From Strix aluco (taxonomy: Eukaryota > Chordata > Aves > Strigiformes > Strigidae): DNA of 64,000 nucleotides. Below are positions 46,901 to 61,100 of the stretch, piece after piece. The stretch is from contig NC_133931.1 in the NCBI RefSeq assembly GCF_031877795.1, positions 74,003,429 to 74,067,428 on the forward strand, in the 5' to 3' direction. Positions within the stretch are counted from its first letter, which is position 1, and each line of letters begins with the position of its first letter. The translations under genes and the position numbers were made by a program. The notes below the pieces were generated by a model. It made no database searches and was not told where the DNA came from. It was given only the letters and a program-made list of their open reading frames with translations.

Positions 46901-49489
46901 TATGAGAAATATGGGAATCTGAGCCTTTCTTCCCCCCACCATTTTTTTCCCTTGTGTACTTTGGGCTTGAAAAGCTCTCCCACCATAATTTAAGCCTATT
47001 TTTGGCAAAGTTTGACTGAAGTTTCCAGCACCTATACTGGAGAACTGCTGATTAGGTGTAAGCTTTTACTGGTGTGTAGAAAAACATAAATGATCACTGC
47101 AGCTTCAAAAGCTGGACAGATCCGTGGTGTTTTATCTTTCATCTCTATGACAAAGGGAGCAAGGTGGAGTTCGAGTGATGTTGCAGTGATGGATAACTGT
47201 ACACATGACTGACAGTTATCAGGCTTCTCGTATGTAGTTTTTCCCTCTATAGCTTTATATAATACTTTTGTTTCTAATCTTTTTCTAGCATCATGCCAAA
47301 GACTTTGCAGCTATTTTCTGAAACCATGCATTTTAAGGAATCTGACAGTCTAGGCACAAGAAGGCATATTCCTTGCACATTGCTTCCTTACTCTGCCTGG
47401 TAATGCCTTTATGCATGTAATCATGTTCTCTTCAGGTTATATTTTTTGGATGTATGCCTTTACAGGACATTTCTCTCACATCTTCAAACTACAGATAACA
47501 AGGACAATAAAAGAGCAGGAGAACCATCTGGTATAAAGATTTAAAATGGTCTCAGCAGACACCAGGAAAATTAGAAAAGGGTGGGATTATATAAAGACAA
47601 TACAAATATGTGCCTTGAGGTGTCACATTTTGGAGTTATGAAGTGACATCAAAATTTCAAGCTCTTTAGTTTTTCTCTTCATATTCTTGGATCTTTGCTA
47701 CACTGCAATTTACTTCCCCTGGCATTGCCTTCACAAAAGCCTGAGCATCTGATCTATGTCCTGGGTAACAAAGTCCCGTTGGGAATCTGGCACTAAATAA
47801 AGGCATTGGCCACACTCCCTGAGTCATGTGGCAGGATGTTCAAGTAAAAATATCTTTGTTGGATTTCAAGTACAGAATTTCTTCAGAAAGTTGATAATGC
47901 TTTGGAGTGGAAAAGGGAAAGTTTCCTAAATTTTTCTGTTTTTTTAAAAAAAAAGAAAATAAGAAAAAAGAAAAATCAACCAATTGAATGCTTTGGCTAC
48001 GCTTTATTGCTTTGATTTGGTGGTTTCTTTCTTGTGTCCTTCATTAACTAGAAATTATCATTTATTTGAGATAATCATCCAAGTGAACACGTGAAAGAAA
48101 TTTTTATGTCTGAGACAGGATTGGGATGTTGGGTTTTTTGTAATAAAAGGAGTTTTAATCCCCTCCTTCCCTATCTCAGAAATCTGCAGACCAAGCCTTT
48201 TTATATTTGAACTAGCAACAGGAGAGAAGTGCTGTGTAAAGGTGCCTGATGGTCACATATTGCAATGCATTTCTCAAATCATAAAGCTGTCAGTGAGAAA
48301 GAGATATTTGAGGTAAAATTTAGTAGTAAAAGTGATATTTTTTTAAAGCCACTTTCTTATCAAGTTGCCATTGCTAAATTATTAAAAAGATATGTTGCTG
48401 GAAAATCTAGTGTCTGGTGAAATTTCAAAAAAGTTAAGAAAGCTGGGAATAAAGAATCACCTTTCACTTTGCCTCGAGCTCTGTTTTTTTGTAATGATAG
48501 CTCATTTGGTACTGCAGTGAAAACTGTTCTGGTTATTTAATATAGTTAATATTTACTGAGCATGCTTAGGCATCAGCCAGTTAAATCAAGTGATTTAGAG
48601 TCAACAGCCACTGGTCATTCATTCTTTCCACATCTCTAAATTGATTCAAAATTAGGTCAAGAGAAACTAAGCAGGGAAAGAAGGAATGGGAAGTCTCTGG
48701 ACACTGGGATTTAATTGTACACCAGGAAATCGTTACAACCAAGCCAGCGTGGTAGGCGTTGTTAATCTTCAGGGACATGCAGTGGGAACACTGATTTTAT
48801 CAACAGCATTGGTATTGTGGTGTAATAATGTTGTCATGGTAAAACACACTGCATTTACTTAACTGCCTTATTTTGTAAACATAGGGGTAAAGTTTCAAGA
48901 GACACAGGACTGGAGAAACATAAAGCTGATGGAACATGCCTGGAAAAAGAAGGTTTTTAGAAAAGCATTTCAGGATGAATAGCAACAATTAGAAGTGGGG
49001 AATGTGAGTAAACCTTTAAGTCAATGACTTATGGAAATTAATTTTGTTTCTAGTTTTTTACTGTAGTGAGTTTTGTTTCATGTTAGACGTCCACATGCTC
49101 TTTCTCAACTTTGATGATCCATTGAGATATGTTGACATCTTGTACTTGATCTTTGATCTTTTAGACATTTGAACTGTTTGGTGTTTTACATCAGGAGGTA
49201 CTGGTCCATTATGACCCTGATAACAAAGGCACTTAGGTAAGGTATCATTTAAAAAGATATTTTTTAGAGCTAACACTATAAAAAGAGAATAGCATAGATA
49301 ATCTTATGCCCCTTTAGATAATGGGAGTCCCGAGCAGTGTATAGCATTGAACAGGACTCCAAGCCACACACATGCAGACCTCATCCATAGCAAAGATTCT
49401 CCCCTTTTGGTCATTCAAGCTATTATAAGATTTTCTTACAAGAAAGTCAAACAGAAAGGATGTTTTCATGAGAACTTCTTGCTGCACTG
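40901..49489. other. Gene-poor sequence
   Basis: This is AT-rich sequence with no gene or interspersed repeat that I recognise. A plus-strand ORF at 46582-46884 follows an acceptor-like TTTGCAG at 46713 and is hydrophilic, but it has no donor. A perfect 14-bp hairpin lies at 46511-46542. Confidence 0.45.
46511..46542 (+). repeat. Perfect 14-bp inverted repeat (hairpin)
   Basis: ATAATATTCAGTTT and its exact reverse complement are separated by four bases. It is AT-rich with no T-run after it. It is probably chance or a small palindromic remnant. Confidence 0.9.
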
Positions 49490-50500
49490 TGTGCTGGGTT
49501 TGTGTGTGTGTGGAGGGGGTTTTTGGTAGTAGGGGAGGGGGCTACACAGATGGCCCCTGTGAGAAGCTTCTCAAAGCTCCCCTGGCTCCAAGTGAGACCC
49601 ACCTCTGGCCAAGGCTGAGCCAATTAGCGATGGTGGTTGCACCTCTGGAGTAACATATTTACGAAGGGGAACCTTGGCAAGAGGAGAAGTTGTGGGGGAG
49701 ACACCTCTATGCAAACACTGAGGTCAGTGGAAGAAAGGAGGAGGAGAAGGGAGGTGGACTGGAGCAGAGACTCTCCTGCAGCCCATGGTGAGAGGGCAGG
49801 CTGTGCCCCTGCAGCCTATGGAAGTCCATGGTGGAGCAGATGCCCATGTGCAGCCTGTGGAGGACCCCACGCCAGAGCAGGTGGCCACGCCCACAGAAGA
49901 CTCTATGGGGAAAAACAGCCCCCACTGTTGTAATTCAGTGCTGGGAGGACTGCAACACGTGGGAGGGATCCACACCAGAGCAGCTCGAGAAGGGCTGTGA
50001 CCCATGGAAAGGACTTGTCGGAGAAAGTTCATGGAGGACTGTCTCCCATGAGAGGAGCTCCACCCTGGAGCAGGGGAATAATATGAGAGTCCTCCCCCTG
50101 AGGAGCAAGGAGACTCAGGACTGACCGTAACCTCCCCATTCTCTGCCCCTGCACCACTAGAGGGGAGGAGGTAGAGAAACCAGGAGCAAATCTAAGCCCA
50201 GAAAGAAGGGAAGTTTGGGACAAAGGTGTTTTTAAGATGTGGTAATGCTTTTCACTGTCCTGATCTGTCTGTTAACTAGTAGTGTTGTTAGTGTCTGAAT
50301 TAAATTTACGTTCTTTTTTCTTCCCCTAAGGAATCTGTGTTTAGTCTGTGATCGTAATTCGTGAGTCTTTTTCCCCTATCCTTATCTCAATTCCTGAGCA
50401 TTTTGCTTTATTCTCTCCTTCCCAGCACAGGGTGGAGAAGGGGGGTGTGAGCAGCTGCATGGTGCTCAGTTGCCATCTGGGCAAGGCAAGGCCATGCAGG
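49490..50500 (+). mobile_element. Long ERVL-like LTR, plus strand
   Basis: About 1 kb starting TGTGCTGGGTTTG, the usual start of a class of avian ERVL LTRs. It has a GC-rich U3 with imperfect repeats of GGAGCAG and CAGCCTATGG words, then an ATTAAA signal (50299-50304) and the typical end region TCCTTATCTCAATTCCTGAG...CATTTTGCTT. The 3' end has decayed: the expected CCAGGGTCAACCC end is only vaguely visible around 50470-50500. ORFs of 60-102 codons on both strands reflect the GC-rich U3 and are not genes. No target duplication was found. Confidence 0.78.
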
Positions 50501-53500
50501 TGGTGCAGTCACAAGTACAAAGTAGGAGCTGCCTGCAGCCTCCTCTGTTGCTGGTTGAGGTGAACCTGCAGTCAAGGTATTTGTGCAGCAGAGCACAGGC
50601 CTGAAAGCCAGGATCTATATGCAGCAGAGCAGGATCAGGATCACTACATTTGCATCACAGCTTTATTGTTGTGAGTCAGCCTATTGATTTTTGTGGACTT
50701 GCTATCCATAAGATTGTGGTCCTAGATAGGAGCTTTCCAAGAAAGCAAGGTTAAGGGCAGTAGACTATCAATGTAGACCTCATTGGCCATATCAGTGGAG
50801 CACATCAGCACTCCATGAGCCTTTAAAAAAGATACTGTCTTTCATTAAGAGTCTAAAATAGGAGTCATGAACAAACCAAACAGCTGAGGGATGTTCCTTT
50901 GAAGCTGGACTGGGGAGGTGGGGGAAGGTGGAAAGACCCAGGGTAGCTAAGCCTAATCCTTCCAGAGGACGACTGTGTTGAGAACTCTAAACTAGCTGTA
51001 AAATTACTGACAGAGTGGGAAAGTGACTGGTTGGGATTTCATGTGATGTTTGTTAAGGGAACCTAAGCTACATGGGAAACAACATCCACAGAGCAACTGT
51101 ATGCCAGGTGAGTAAATTTGACAAAAATGTTATGCAGCCAGTATATTTCTACATGCTTCTTTTCAGTCACGTTTCCTTTGAAATATACTTTTTAGTAGTA
51201 TGTAAGCAGCTTTTGTGATATAAATACTATTTATTGTAAAATGTCTGTTAATCAACTTAATATAAGATTTTCAACCATTGTTATTCATGGATATATAAAG
51301 TCAGGCTCTTAGAAGGAATTGATCATGGTTGAGTTTTTCTACCGACATCTTCAGTAAATACTTTTGTTTCTTTGTCAGGGAGACAGACTCTGTAGGATGT
51401 TGCTGGATTTGTTCTTTGTTATATGTAAAAAAAAAAAAAAAAATATTAAAAATTAAGGAATAAATTATGCTAACTTTCTTGTGCACAACAGAAGAAGGGT
51501 TGAAGTGATGCAGGCGTCATCTGTCCAGAAATTTACAGTGTGGAAAGAAAGGGAGGAAGGCTCATAACATCGCCACAACTGGCTGATTCCAGAACTAGTA
51601 TTTTGTAGGCAGGATGGTTATTTTGTTGCTAAAGTCGGAAGGCGACTTCCTTTGAAACTGCTTGCCCTGGGTGTTTACCATGGTTTGTGGAAATGAACTG
51701 TGCTGTGGAGTAACCTTATTTCATGTGTTCATAAACATGGGATATTCACAGCACCTTCATTTTAAACTCCTATCACAGGTTCCCATGTCAGGAACAGGGT
51801 TTGGGCCTTTTGCTGTCAGTGGAGACAGTCTTCTCCAAATGCAGCTGGAAGAATGTAAATCAGCTCCTCCACTGAACTATCAACAGAATTGGGGAAGAGT
51901 CGTCTCTAATTATGATAGGGTGGTGTGGTTTCCTCCAGTGATAATTTTACAGTGGCTGAGCTAAATATTGAAAATTTTATTTATAATTCATAGCAGAAAA
52001 AAAAGAGAAACTTGTGGTTTTATTTACACAGTACGACCTGAAGAAGTCTAGTATTATTTTGGTAATGGTTGCATGATTTGAAATTGGTCCTGGACTTAAA
52101 TTTTTTGTATCTTATTCCAAGGAGTACATCAGAAAATACACATTTCCTGTGATAGGCCTTTTTCATCTAAGATATTATTTATGCTGAGTATTTTTTAATA
52201 TATTCTGTTCTTTAAATAGTTGTATGTAAGGAAAAATAAAAATGAAGTTTCCTCTGGGAAATGCTGCTATTATAAAGGTCTGATTTAGAAGCTGTTTTTT
52301 CTCTGAAATCCCCCTTAGGCAGTATCAGCTGTATTGATATCTGCATCTGGCATGTCTAAATCAGAATCTGGATCAGAACTGAGGCAGGTTATTTTGAAAT
52401 ATTTCAGATCCTGATGCGCAAACAGGTTTATTGTCAATTTTCTCACCAATGTCAACATTATTTTAGTGCTGGAGATCACTTTGTTTATTTTTGTACAAAA
52501 TCTATACTTTCTGCCCCCTACACCTATAAAAATATTAATTTGACAAGCCAAACGTCAATAAGAAAAGAGAGATTTTAAATAAATCTGTTGTTTTTGGCAA
52601 AATATAATTTCTGTATTTGTGCTATGGGAAGCTGAAGGTCTTATTCTATCAGTTTCACTTGAACCCTCTTTGTACCACACAAAATCAACACACTCTGTGT
52701 CAAGCAGCTTGTTCTCAACACTTACCTGAATGCAAAGCAGATGATGGTAAATGGAAGGGCAACACATGTGTGCAGTAAAGCCTGTCTTGGTCTTCTAACA
52801 GCTATTGTTAAGGAAGAGTAGAAAGTCTTGTCAAAAGAAGAGGGACACTGCTGATACAACATGTTGGTGAATGGAGTGTTTGCTTTTGTTTTCAGTCAGA
52901 CAAGTGAAAGTTTAATTAAAGATATTTTCTAGGCACACAGGCTTAATCTGAACTTCTCTGTGATGTGTTTAGCACTTAAAAAAGGTGCTAAAAATGCTTA
53001 AAGACAAACAAAGGTCAAGCTTCTGCCTGTGAATCTGCAGGTTTAGTTCTAAGGCTGTGTCTAGTAGTCTGAATAAAGCTGGCTGTCTTGAAGGTAGACC
53101 TGTGCAGAGTACCTGGTGAGCTGTTTCTGAGCACATGGAAAAAACTACTGGGAAGCTTATTGCTTTGCTTGATGACTATTGTTTGCTATCACTCCTTGGA
53201 AAACTTTTCTTTGTTGATGTTAAATGCTCTGTATGCTGCTTTGTTTGGTGATGCCCCAGCACTCTGGACTCTGGTCTTAAGTATCTAAACTGGTGTCAGG
53301 CATGAAAGACACTGACTTTTGTAATGTTTACTTTTGCCTTACCACTGGGCATGGTGGTGGTGTGCCAGTGTCTGTGTGTGTAGAAGACACATCAGTGCTC
53401 TGAAGATACATTACAGTGGCACAGTTCTAGCCTGATTGCCATAGGATAACTGAAGGTTTGTGAGGATCTGTGCCACTAACACAACTGAAGTTTGGATGTG

Positions 53501-56500
53501 GGTATATAAACATGTATTTTGTGGGCCATGTTGACGTATTGTGAAAGTGTCATGGGATAGCTGATTAAGTATGGAGCTGCAGTCCTGGATAGAAGGCACT
53601 GGGGAAACAGAACAACCAGAAGGGGTGGAATACAGAAGTGGGTATGAGAAGTAAGTTATGAAACAAAGCAAAAGTAAGACTTGTTGGGAAACACAGAGGA
53701 AGAGAAAAAGAAGCAACTCAGAGAACAAGTGGTGCAGAATTCCCAGTAAATTCTTGTTTATGCTAGAGAGATTTTGCTAACTTCTGTGAAATGCAGCACT
53801 AGATTCCAAGGGCTTGTGTTAACCTGTGGCCCGTTAGGTAAAGATAACGCATGAGACCTAGAAAGCACTCTAGCTTGAGAAACAAACAACATATACATTG
53901 TCTTGCCCTTCACTCCATCTAATGTTATGCTATCTGCTTTTGCCAATAGATTTTTATCTCTTTATTCTTGAGTACAAGTTTTTATATTTGTACATAAACA
54001 GATGATATAAAAAGAGCTATATAGATTGGGCTGTGGAAGAAGTAAATCCTGACTATGTGGCCAGACAAGGAAGAATTTTTTATAGTGTTTGATTTTATTG
54101 CAAATACTGGAAGAGAGTAGGAAAAGAAAGGAAAGAGAAGGTGACAGACATGGAAGGTTGAGCTGGCCATATATATTACTTCATGAAAAGGTTTTGCTCG
54201 TGTTCTCATGTCAGACATTGTCTATAACTATGTAAGCACAAAAGTTTCTGATCAAAATATGGTTTTCAAGCTGCTTACAATGTTTTAAATCAAATCACTC
54301 AGATTCAAATTAAATTGAGAAGTTTTGCCATTTTATCTTCAAGGGTAATCCCTTTTCAGCAAGTGTCTGGAGGAGCTCCAGTAGGTATCTGAGTCATCTG
54401 AGCCATCTTCTGCTAACCATCATCCTATTTACCCACTTAATGAGGGGGGAGTATGGAAAATAATCAGTGTACTGGAGCATTGTTTGGTGGGTGTTTTCCC
54501 CAGCTATTTCTCTGTGTAAGAAAAAGGCAGGTAGGGCTCAGTTCGGAAAGGATGCAAAATGCTGCTTTGTCAGCATACCTGGAGGATATTTTGAAGTTCC
54601 AGCTTTTATAATGAAAGGGAACCACTCATGATCCTACCTAAGAGATGGTTTATCACCACTGCTGAGCCCACATGGTTCTGTCTCTGTGGCACTGGATAAA
54701 AGTGTGCCACATTCCCAGTTTAGAGGGCAAGCTTCATCCTTGTTAACGTAAATGGCATTCCTCCCCTTTAGGCAATAAACCTGATAGAACAGCAGTCAGA
54801 CATGAGAGCCAACTTCTGTTGCAAGAGGAGAGGTTCATTACATGTATAGGGAGAAGCTTTCCCAGATGTCTTCAAAACTTCTGAACTCTCTGTATGAGAG
54901 AGGTCAGAAGCTGCTGAACTCACTGTGGCATTCAAACAAAAATAGACAAGATTTCCAGCTAGCTTCAGTAGACCTGTGGTGCGTGTAGGAAGTGGAGATA
55001 TCTCCCTTGTAGTAGAACTTGCTCTCTGTTGCCTATTCTTGATTATAGAAGAAGCACGGGGGTTGGCCTGTGGGCAAATAATCAGGAATGGGGAATTGAT
55101 ATCAACAACACATCAGAAGTGTGTTTTATCTTAATTTTTCAATGTGTTCTTTATGGAATAAGGACAAAATTGTACACAAACATAAAAATAAATAAATCTC
55201 TTGTCAAGGAAGACCAGAAGAGAAGATCCTTCCCTCTACCCTTACAAAGCTGCTGTATATTATACTAGACAGTGTTTATGTTCACAGACAGTACAGACTT
55301 ATCACCAGAGAAATGTCACTAAATAACAAAAATAGTAATCAGTGTACTGCTTGAGCAAGTCCTTTCTCTTTTATTCTGGATTTTTGAAGTGATTTTCATA
55401 TGGGGTAACTCTGTTTTAGTAGTGAAACATTTATGCAGTGCCTCAGACGATAGCTGTAACTAAAAAAACCTGTAGGCTGCTGGAAAAGATTCTTCTGTCT
55501 GTGCAGAGAATAAAGAGCATACTTCAGTAAAATATTCAAGAAGTGACAGATATATTTTGCTATTGTGTTTGGCAAATGCACAAAATAGATCCCTGCAGAG
55601 ATGGAGAATGAGGTGAAGGGAAATCCACAAACTGATTATGCTGAAACCAGTGCTGCAAAGGCATGCTTGGAAGGACAAGGGGTAGGTACTTGAGAAAGTC
55701 TGTGTGCATGCACGCTTGTATGCTAAAACAGTGGAGGCCAAATCTCAAGAGCTTTGGGTGACTGAAATCATATCTACTTTTGATTCTCTCATGATGTCCC
55801 TAACCACATGTGAGAGAGGCCTCACAAGGGTGAAGCTATTCTCAAATGTTCTGAGGTCCAGGCCTGGGCTTCTATGCTACTGTTTGCCATGGTGCTTACC
55901 TTTCTGCACAAATGAGCATGACATATCTGAGAGGTGGAAATAAGTCTTATTCTTGGTATTAAGTGCTGTGCTATTAGCTCACTGGACCGAGCTTGGCTTT
56001 TTTCGTACAGTTTGTCTGGATTCTGTGAATTTAAAATTTGGAATAAATTAAATCCCTTATATTAAACAGATGGTTTTAACAAGACAAAAATATTAAAGAC
56101 ACTCACTCCTCCAGCTTTTTGGTGATTTTGTTTTTTTAAGGCCTAATTGAACAAACATTTATTATATGTAGTGCTTATTTATAATCAACTTCATAATCCA
56201 TATGCTTGAACTTCTCAATCAAAAGCCAGAGCATCTCTCAGAGTCCTTTCCTCCTTCCTCTAGGACACATTAGTAATCATTTTAAAAACTTTTTTTATTA
56301 ATCTGCTAAGGATAAAGTTTTGTTATTAAAGGATTACATGTAATAATGTATCAGTACACCATACTTCCCTGTCTTGACATTCTTAACATTACAAAATTCA
56401 AGGGACAGAGCTTATGCATTATATGCATGCATAAGTGTGACAGTAATTCATTTGGCTCTGAAAATAAATATATTTTCCTTGCATTTCTAAAGTCTGTATT

Positions 56501-57585
56501 TCACTCTGTCTACCACTGCATACACACCTGCTCTCTCCTGTTCTTCCTTTGCATAGCTCACTGTTGTTATTCTCTCATTCCTCATGCCCTTGATGAAAAT
56601 GCAGCCTTTACAATTAAAAAGGGAACTCTTTCTTGTTTCATTAGGATCTCTTTAGTTTTCCCTATTAACTAGTTGAAGGGGACTTTTGTCGTTCAACGAC
56701 TCCATCTTCCTTTCACAAAGGGCTTGCATTCCTCTGAAAGGCTTTTTCCTGTCACAACTGGTTTCTGCAGCCTTTAGCTTCAGAACTGGAGTGAGGCACT
56801 TTGACATCCAGAGTGCCATACTGCTCTTGGCTTCCTGAGACCTCTTTCCTGACACTGCAGTGGACCAGCAGCCCATCTCCCAGAGTACTAGCAGTAAGTT
56901 TGCCTTCATTTGTCCCTTTCTTGACTTGCTCTCTGCTCAGTTCAATATTTTATCATTTGATTAAATGCAGTTATTCATTGTCATGAGTTATATGTTACGT
57001 GAGGTGAAATTCTATGCTTCGAAGAAAGCACAAAGAAAAAGATACCTCAAGTCTTGTACAAATGAAATGTGTCAGACTTGTATATGATGGTCATGAAAAA
57101 AATGTTTATTGAAAAAATTGAACAAATGCTGGTTGACCTAACTGTCAGAAATGGTCTTGTGGTTTTTGTTTTTTTCTCTTTGCTACTAACTCAGAACTGA
57201 TTCAGGCTGATGACATACATGTTGTTATTTGCTGTATGATTTGACAAATAAATGTGTGACTATTTCCAGTGCTAGGTCAGGTCAGCTGTGTAGTCATCAC
57301 AGCAAATCTTGAAAAGCTCCAAGGATGAGGATTCCCTGACCTGTGTGTTTGACATAAGTATATGAACACATATTGCTGAAGGAAGCAGCAGAGAACAAAT
57401 TGCACTGAATAGTAGGGTTGAAATACCTTAATAAACCTGAGGTTTATTGCTGCTACAGTCATTGTTGTTAACAAGTGTCATCTTTGCAATGGCACAGCGC
57501 AACTTTGATTCACAAGCTTTTTCCTGGGGAGAAACAAACTAGGTGATACTTCTTCAGTGTTTTATCTCTGTTGGTTTTAGGATGT
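50501..57585. other. No recognisable gene
   Basis: This is AT-rich sequence with chance ORFs only. An A run lies at 51427-51443. No gene or repeat was recognised. Confidence 0.45.
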
Positions 57586-58163
57586 TGTGGCAGGCACATC
57601 CGCCCAATGAAAATAGGGCTTCTTGGCTGCTGAAGTGTAGCAGCTCCTGATTGCCTTTGCTTTCGGGGCTTCATGGTATTTGGGGCCTTTGGCCAATAGT
57701 AGCCACTATTGACCACAGATCAGATTCGGCCTGGGTATAAATGGAGTCCCCTGGGGAGCCATTTTGAGCTTCTTCCCTGGAGATGTGTGCTGTGGTCCAG
57801 GACTCTCCCCTTGGGTCAGGACTCTGCCCAAGGAAACTCCTTGAGGTGACTTGGGTCGGGACGCCGCCCTGAGCAGGTCCTTGAGGTTGAGAGCTCTCAC
57901 TTGATAGGTGAGTGATAAAGTGTTTTGGGTTGTCTTTAAACCCTAAGGAGTGGTGTTTTGTTCTGTGTTTTGGATTGTCCTTAAACCCTAAGGAGTTGTT
58001 CTTCTGCGTTTTGGGTTGTCGTTAAACCCCAGGAAGTTGTTCCGTTCTCCTCTCACAGACATTCGAATCTGTAATTGAATAGTCACGGAGGGCTAGTTAA
58101 TTGTGTTGACAATAAATTTTTAAATTTTGGTGGTTGTTTGTTTATTTGAGAGCCTTCATAACA
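57586..58163 (+). mobile_element. Solo LTR, inverted relative of 5200-5686
   Basis: This is a 578-bp LTR from TGTGGCAGG to ATAACA. It has a CCAAT-like box (57690), a TATA box TATAAA at 57736-57741, a strong donor TAG|GTGAGT at 57908, and AATAAA at 58111-58116. Three tandem units of about 41-45 bp start at 57920, 57965 and 58006 (TTTTGG.TTGTC.TTAAACCC); the copy at 5200 has two. Flanks GATGT and GACAT do not form a target duplication. The conserved splice donor and preserved TATA box suggest it once drove spliced transcripts. Confidence 0.8.
57736..57741 (+). promoter_or_regulatory. TATA box of the LTR
   Basis: TATAAA lies within GGGTATAAATGG, about 170 bases upstream of the donor GTGAGT and 370 upstream of AATAAA. 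The related LTR at 5200 has a decayed version (TGTAAG). Confidence 0.6.
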
Positions 58164-61100
58164 GACATGCATAATGACTTTCCTTTTTTAACATCCAGCT
58201 TTCTTTTCAGTTAGTAGGTTCCTGATTATAATCCCTTTGTTTGCTTTTATCAGTGTTGCTCAGTCACTAGTTCTTCAAACAGTGTAATCATCCTTGTGGG
58301 TTTGTGCTTCAACCAGTTTATCAGTGTCTGTCTCACTAAACACGATTCCATAGTCACCTAGTGAGCTCTGGGTAATCCTTGTAGTCACCATCTCTGGAGA
58401 AAAAAAAAAAACATCACTGTATCTTGCTCAAATGAAACAGTCTTGGAGGAATCCAGTACCATACCCAACTTCTGCATCTCATCGAAACTGGAGAGGCTAA
58501 ACATTCCTGCTGCTGAAAACAAATGAACAAGCAAAACAGCAGTGCAGCTAAGTCAGACAGCAGGAATTAAAACTGGAAAATTTGGGTGCAATATTGGTAA
58601 CAAAAAGAAGCAAATGTATTCAATCATCATAAACTCATTGTTCTCACTGCACAAATAACATAAAGAGGATTTTTAAAATTTTTATGTTTAGAAGACCTAG
58701 TTGCGGACAAGTACCCATTGCGCTATTGTAACAATATGGTACAGAATAAGGAAGCACTCCCTGATAGCAGCAGAGTTACAAATGTACAGACAGATGCAAA
58801 CCCTGAAACTGATTCCAGCCGCTAATGGGGATTTCAGTGAATATCTAAAGACTTGTGCAGCACAGCAAATACATTGGATGCAGATAGTAAAGAGAGGGAG
58901 TCCAAAGCAAAACTCATAGAATGACAAATCTCATCTTGACTCCAAAAGATAGATTTTGGTGTTTTCTGGTTTTATTTAGAGCTGGCTGGTCAAATGAACA
59001 TGTTTAATGAGTAGCAGAATTAACATCTCTAGGTTTTCTATGGATTTGTCCCCAATGCCCTAGTTCTTCTCCCTTGTCTCCCCTATACCGCCATACCTGA
59101 TATGTTTGGCTGAGGAGAAACAAGCAACATATATGTATAGTAAAACTAACCATGATGTGCTGACTTACTGGTTGGGTGCTGCCATTTGATTACATAAGAA
59201 CCTAAGTTATAATTTATTATTTAGTGATCTACTCAGCCACCTATTTTTTTAATGAAATTTGTAAGAATTTAATTAATATGTTTAAGGCAGCTCCCTTCTG
59301 TCAAACTCAATCAAATGTGACTAATATATTCAAAACTTAGAGGGGAGTGCAGTGAGTCACCATAATGTCAATCTGAATGAGAGAACATCTTACAAAACTT
59401 CTTGGGAACATCAAGGTGAAGTGTGTTCTTGCACACTACAAGTGTAGCATAAGGCGAGGTAATTAGTGGTGCCACATTCTACAAAGGCTTGGTAGCCTCA
59501 CAAAAGTGCACCTGCAGGTACCAAAAGCAAAAGTTGAAATAAAGTAAGAGCAGCAGCTGGTTTCTGAAAGGGAACAAAATTATCTATTTAGTTCATAAAA
59601 GATTGTAAACAGAGACGACTGAGGGCAAATCTGCCATGCAACAAAAGGATTTTTCATACATGCAGGCTTGCATTAATGTTCTGTCACACTCAACAGAGTA
59701 GTTTGGATTTTGATTAATATTTGAATTTTGTGTAGCAATCCTTAGTATGCATTTGCTAGCAATAATGGACGGAAGGAGCTGGAAGCTAGATGAACCAAAT
59801 ATTGCACAGACTTACTGTCATCATCATAAAAAGAAACAGTCAAAGTTTATTCCCACCCAGTCATGTCTTTCTGTAATGTAGAATATTTGTGGTAGTTCCT
59901 TAAATCTGCACACACCCACAGTGTTTTTAGTTGTTGAACACATTGTCTGCAACTGGTTATTTTCTTTTTGTAAACTTAAATGTGTGGTGAAAAACGTGTA
60001 AAACGAGTATAAAGAAAACTTGTATAAGACATACATTTCATGTCAAATAGGAAAAATGCCATCATGATTTTCACTTAAAAATACCTAGTGACATGCTTAG
60101 CCATGGTCTGTGGTCTCATGCAGCATTTAAGTGTGGTGTATCTCTCTAGCTGTTTGTATTTTGAGTAGCCACAAAATACTTGGTATTTCCCACACATTCA
60201 AAAAGTGACTTAATAGAGTGAGACAGATGATCAGACTTTAATGTAAAATGAACAGCAAACAGTGATCGCTATATAAACTTCTCCTTCACTTTGAGGCTAG
60301 GTCATGTAAAGTCTCTTGGGCTTCATGATTAAAATATATGTTCTTGTAGAAGGGGAAATCCAGAGTAACTTCCAGTAAGTAATGGTTCGTGCATTCTTGC
60401 GCAGCTTGATTTCAAGCAAACGGAAAACCCCAATGCTTCCCTCAACCCTCCCCAAATGAAGTGCTTTCCTTTAAGAAGTGATATATAAGTCACCGTTTGT
60501 TTTCACAAGAATTTTGGGTCACACTATTATGTTTATATAACATACAGTTTATTCAAATCATCCCTCATCAGAATAATACTCTGTAGTTCACTGTGAATAT
60601 GAGTGAGTCTTGCCTAAAATAATTTCAGACTCTGGCTTGGTTTTCGTGTCACTTTTTGGACTTCTTTGTTCAATTCTTTTATTTTTCTAAATTTATCTTA
60701 TTCTGATTTCCTTGGCTTAGTTTTTGTTTCTCTGTTTTCTATTGTTATAATTCAAACACTTTGTGCTGTCTTTTTGAAAGCACTGTAATCAATGCAGTAT
60801 AGTATTGAAATAATTCACTATATAATTAACTTCAGGTCTTTCGATACTTCCTTTTTATGTGATGTGCAAAGTTATTTCCTTTATGAATTTCAATAAGTTA
60901 AAACTCTACAGAGCTTAATGAAACTTTAATGAAATGATGTTTTATCGCACTAGTAGTATTTTCTACCATCTTCAGTTTTGAAACAGGTGACAAATCAGTG
61001 AACGTAACTCTTGCATTTCCTAAATATCTTGTGAAATATAAGTGATAAATACAGGCTCTATCCAGCTGAGTTAACGGCTACTGGTTAATAATTGTTCCTT

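Noticed and set aside
49637-50223. Overlapping ORFs up to 102 codons on both strands
   Set aside because: They fall in the GC-rich U3 of an ERVL-like LTR and have no retroviral or host motif.
5200-58163. Inversion of the 52 kb between the two inverted LTRs
   Set aside because: Swapping inner flanks does not produce matching 5-bp duplications: CACGC versus ACATC, and ACATA versus GACAT.
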